A DNA stretch of 5,177 bases from contig JAQUQN010000085.1 of the NCBI GenBank assembly GCA_028716065.1, forward strand, positions 1 through 5,177, written 5' to 3'. Positions 5,048 through 5,177 of the stretch are shown here, one piece after another. Position 1 is the stretch's first letter. Each line of letters starts with the position of its first letter. Origin of the DNA: Candidatus Omnitrophota bacterium. Lineage in GTDB: Bacteria; Omnitrophota; Gorgyraeia; 2-01-FULL-45-10. The notes under the pieces were generated by a model. The model was not told the origin of the DNA. It saw nothing but the letters and a program-made list of their open reading frames with translations, and did no database searches. A program made the position numbers and the translations under genes.

Positions 5048-5107
5048 TTTCTGCGAAGCTTCTGCTTCGCTCTTCGACTTGCTGACTATGGTAGAGCTTC
5101 GCAGAAA
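5048..5107. repeat. 13-bp inverted repeat with a competing inner hairpin
   Basis: TTTCTGCGAAGCT (5048-5060) pairs perfectly with AGCTTCGCAGAAA (5095-5107) across 34 nt. The core GCGAAGC (5053-5059) can instead pair with GCTTCGC (5064-5070) around TTCT, so the two folds exclude each other. GCAGAAA (5101-5107) can also pair with TTTCTGC (5124-5130) of the neighbouring 52-bp repeat. Confidence 0.8.
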
Positions 5108-5122
5108 GTGCTGCAAGAATTC

Positions 5123-5174
5123 ATTTCTGCGTAGCCCTACCGGCTATTGCTAATTGAAGGGCGAAGCAGAATGG
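5123..5174. repeat. 52-bp palindromic repeat, copy 2, at the right edge
   Basis: Second copy of the element at 4429-4480, with six mismatches. Four fall together (GGCC becomes AATT, at 5152-5155), which removes the innermost stem while the outer TTCTGC/GCAGAA and GCCC/GGGC stems remain. It ends in the same AGAATGG as copy 1, three bases before the window edge. Confidence 0.8.
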
Positions 5175-5177
5175 TCT

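Larger units (their letters stand above)
4788..5177. other. Gene-free, hairpin-rich spacer
   Basis: I see no coding sequence or complete RNA gene in this stretch on either strand. It holds the palindromes at 4791-4849, 4853-4883, 4916-4975 and 5048-5107, the promoter at 5003-5031, and repeat copy 2. The part from about 4985 to 5035 is notably AT-rich compared with its surroundings, consistent with a promoter. Confidence 0.7.

Noticed and set aside
4429..5174. CRISPR array
   Set aside because: Only two full copies of the 52-bp repeat exist, 642 nt apart, with no regular spacers.
5172..5177. 3' end of another minus-strand tRNA at the right edge
   Set aside because: The last bases could read as ...AGA plus CCA, but only three bases of acceptor are visible and the implied C1-G72, U2-A71 pairs are unusual, so it is not annotated.

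Overview
The window reads as a stretch of bacterial chromosome with every supported gene on the minus strand. From the right edge going left it holds a palindrome-rich spacer, two tRNA genes, and a tightly packed five-gene operon that runs off the left edge. Gene content and order (a PTS phosphorelay without a permease, a membrane-anchored YvcK, and an archaeal-type bifunctional phosphoglucose/phosphomannose isomerase), frequent AUA codons, and very many short hairpins with GAA or TTC loops between genes suggest an uncultivated lineage such as Candidatus Omnitrophota. This assignment is inference from gene style, not from a marker gene, and a relative in or near the PVC or other candidate phyla would also fit.

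Positions 1-4295 (minus) form one probable operon: a PtsN/fructose-type EIIA protein, YvcK/GlmR with two added N-terminal membrane segments, HPr, Enzyme I, and the N-terminal half of a bifunctional Pgi/Pmi. Neighbours overlap by up to 4 nt or are separated by 4 nt, and at least two starts are non-ATG (TTG for yvcK, GTG for ptsH; GTG or ATG for ptsI). A sigma70-like promoter at 4324-4353 and a strong Shine-Dalgarno at 4300-4309 precede the first gene.

Positions 4478-4787 (minus) hold tRNA-Gly(GCC) and tRNA-Lys(CUU), both with encoded CCA. The spacer between them is almost entirely inverted repeats, and two of those reach into the tRNA termini. Positions 4788-5177 contain no gene that I can support. 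They carry several more perfect palindromes, a good sigma70-like promoter facing the tRNAs (5003-5031), and a second copy of a 52-bp repeat whose first copy abuts and includes the CCA end of tRNA-Gly.

Functionally the operon would pass phosphate from PEP through Enzyme I (His199) and HPr (His16) to the EIIA protein (His67). No EIIB or EIIC is present, which points to regulation rather than sugar uptake. HPr also keeps the serine used by HPr kinase. YvcK/GlmR and Pgi/Pmi both act around fructose-6-phosphate, the branch point for cell-wall amino sugars, mannose sugars and glycolysis/gluconeogenesis. The operon may therefore couple PEP status to carbon flow at that node; this is inference.

The most unusual material is the hairpin array around the tRNAs, built on the heptamer GCGAAGC, known as an exceptionally stable DNA mini-hairpin.
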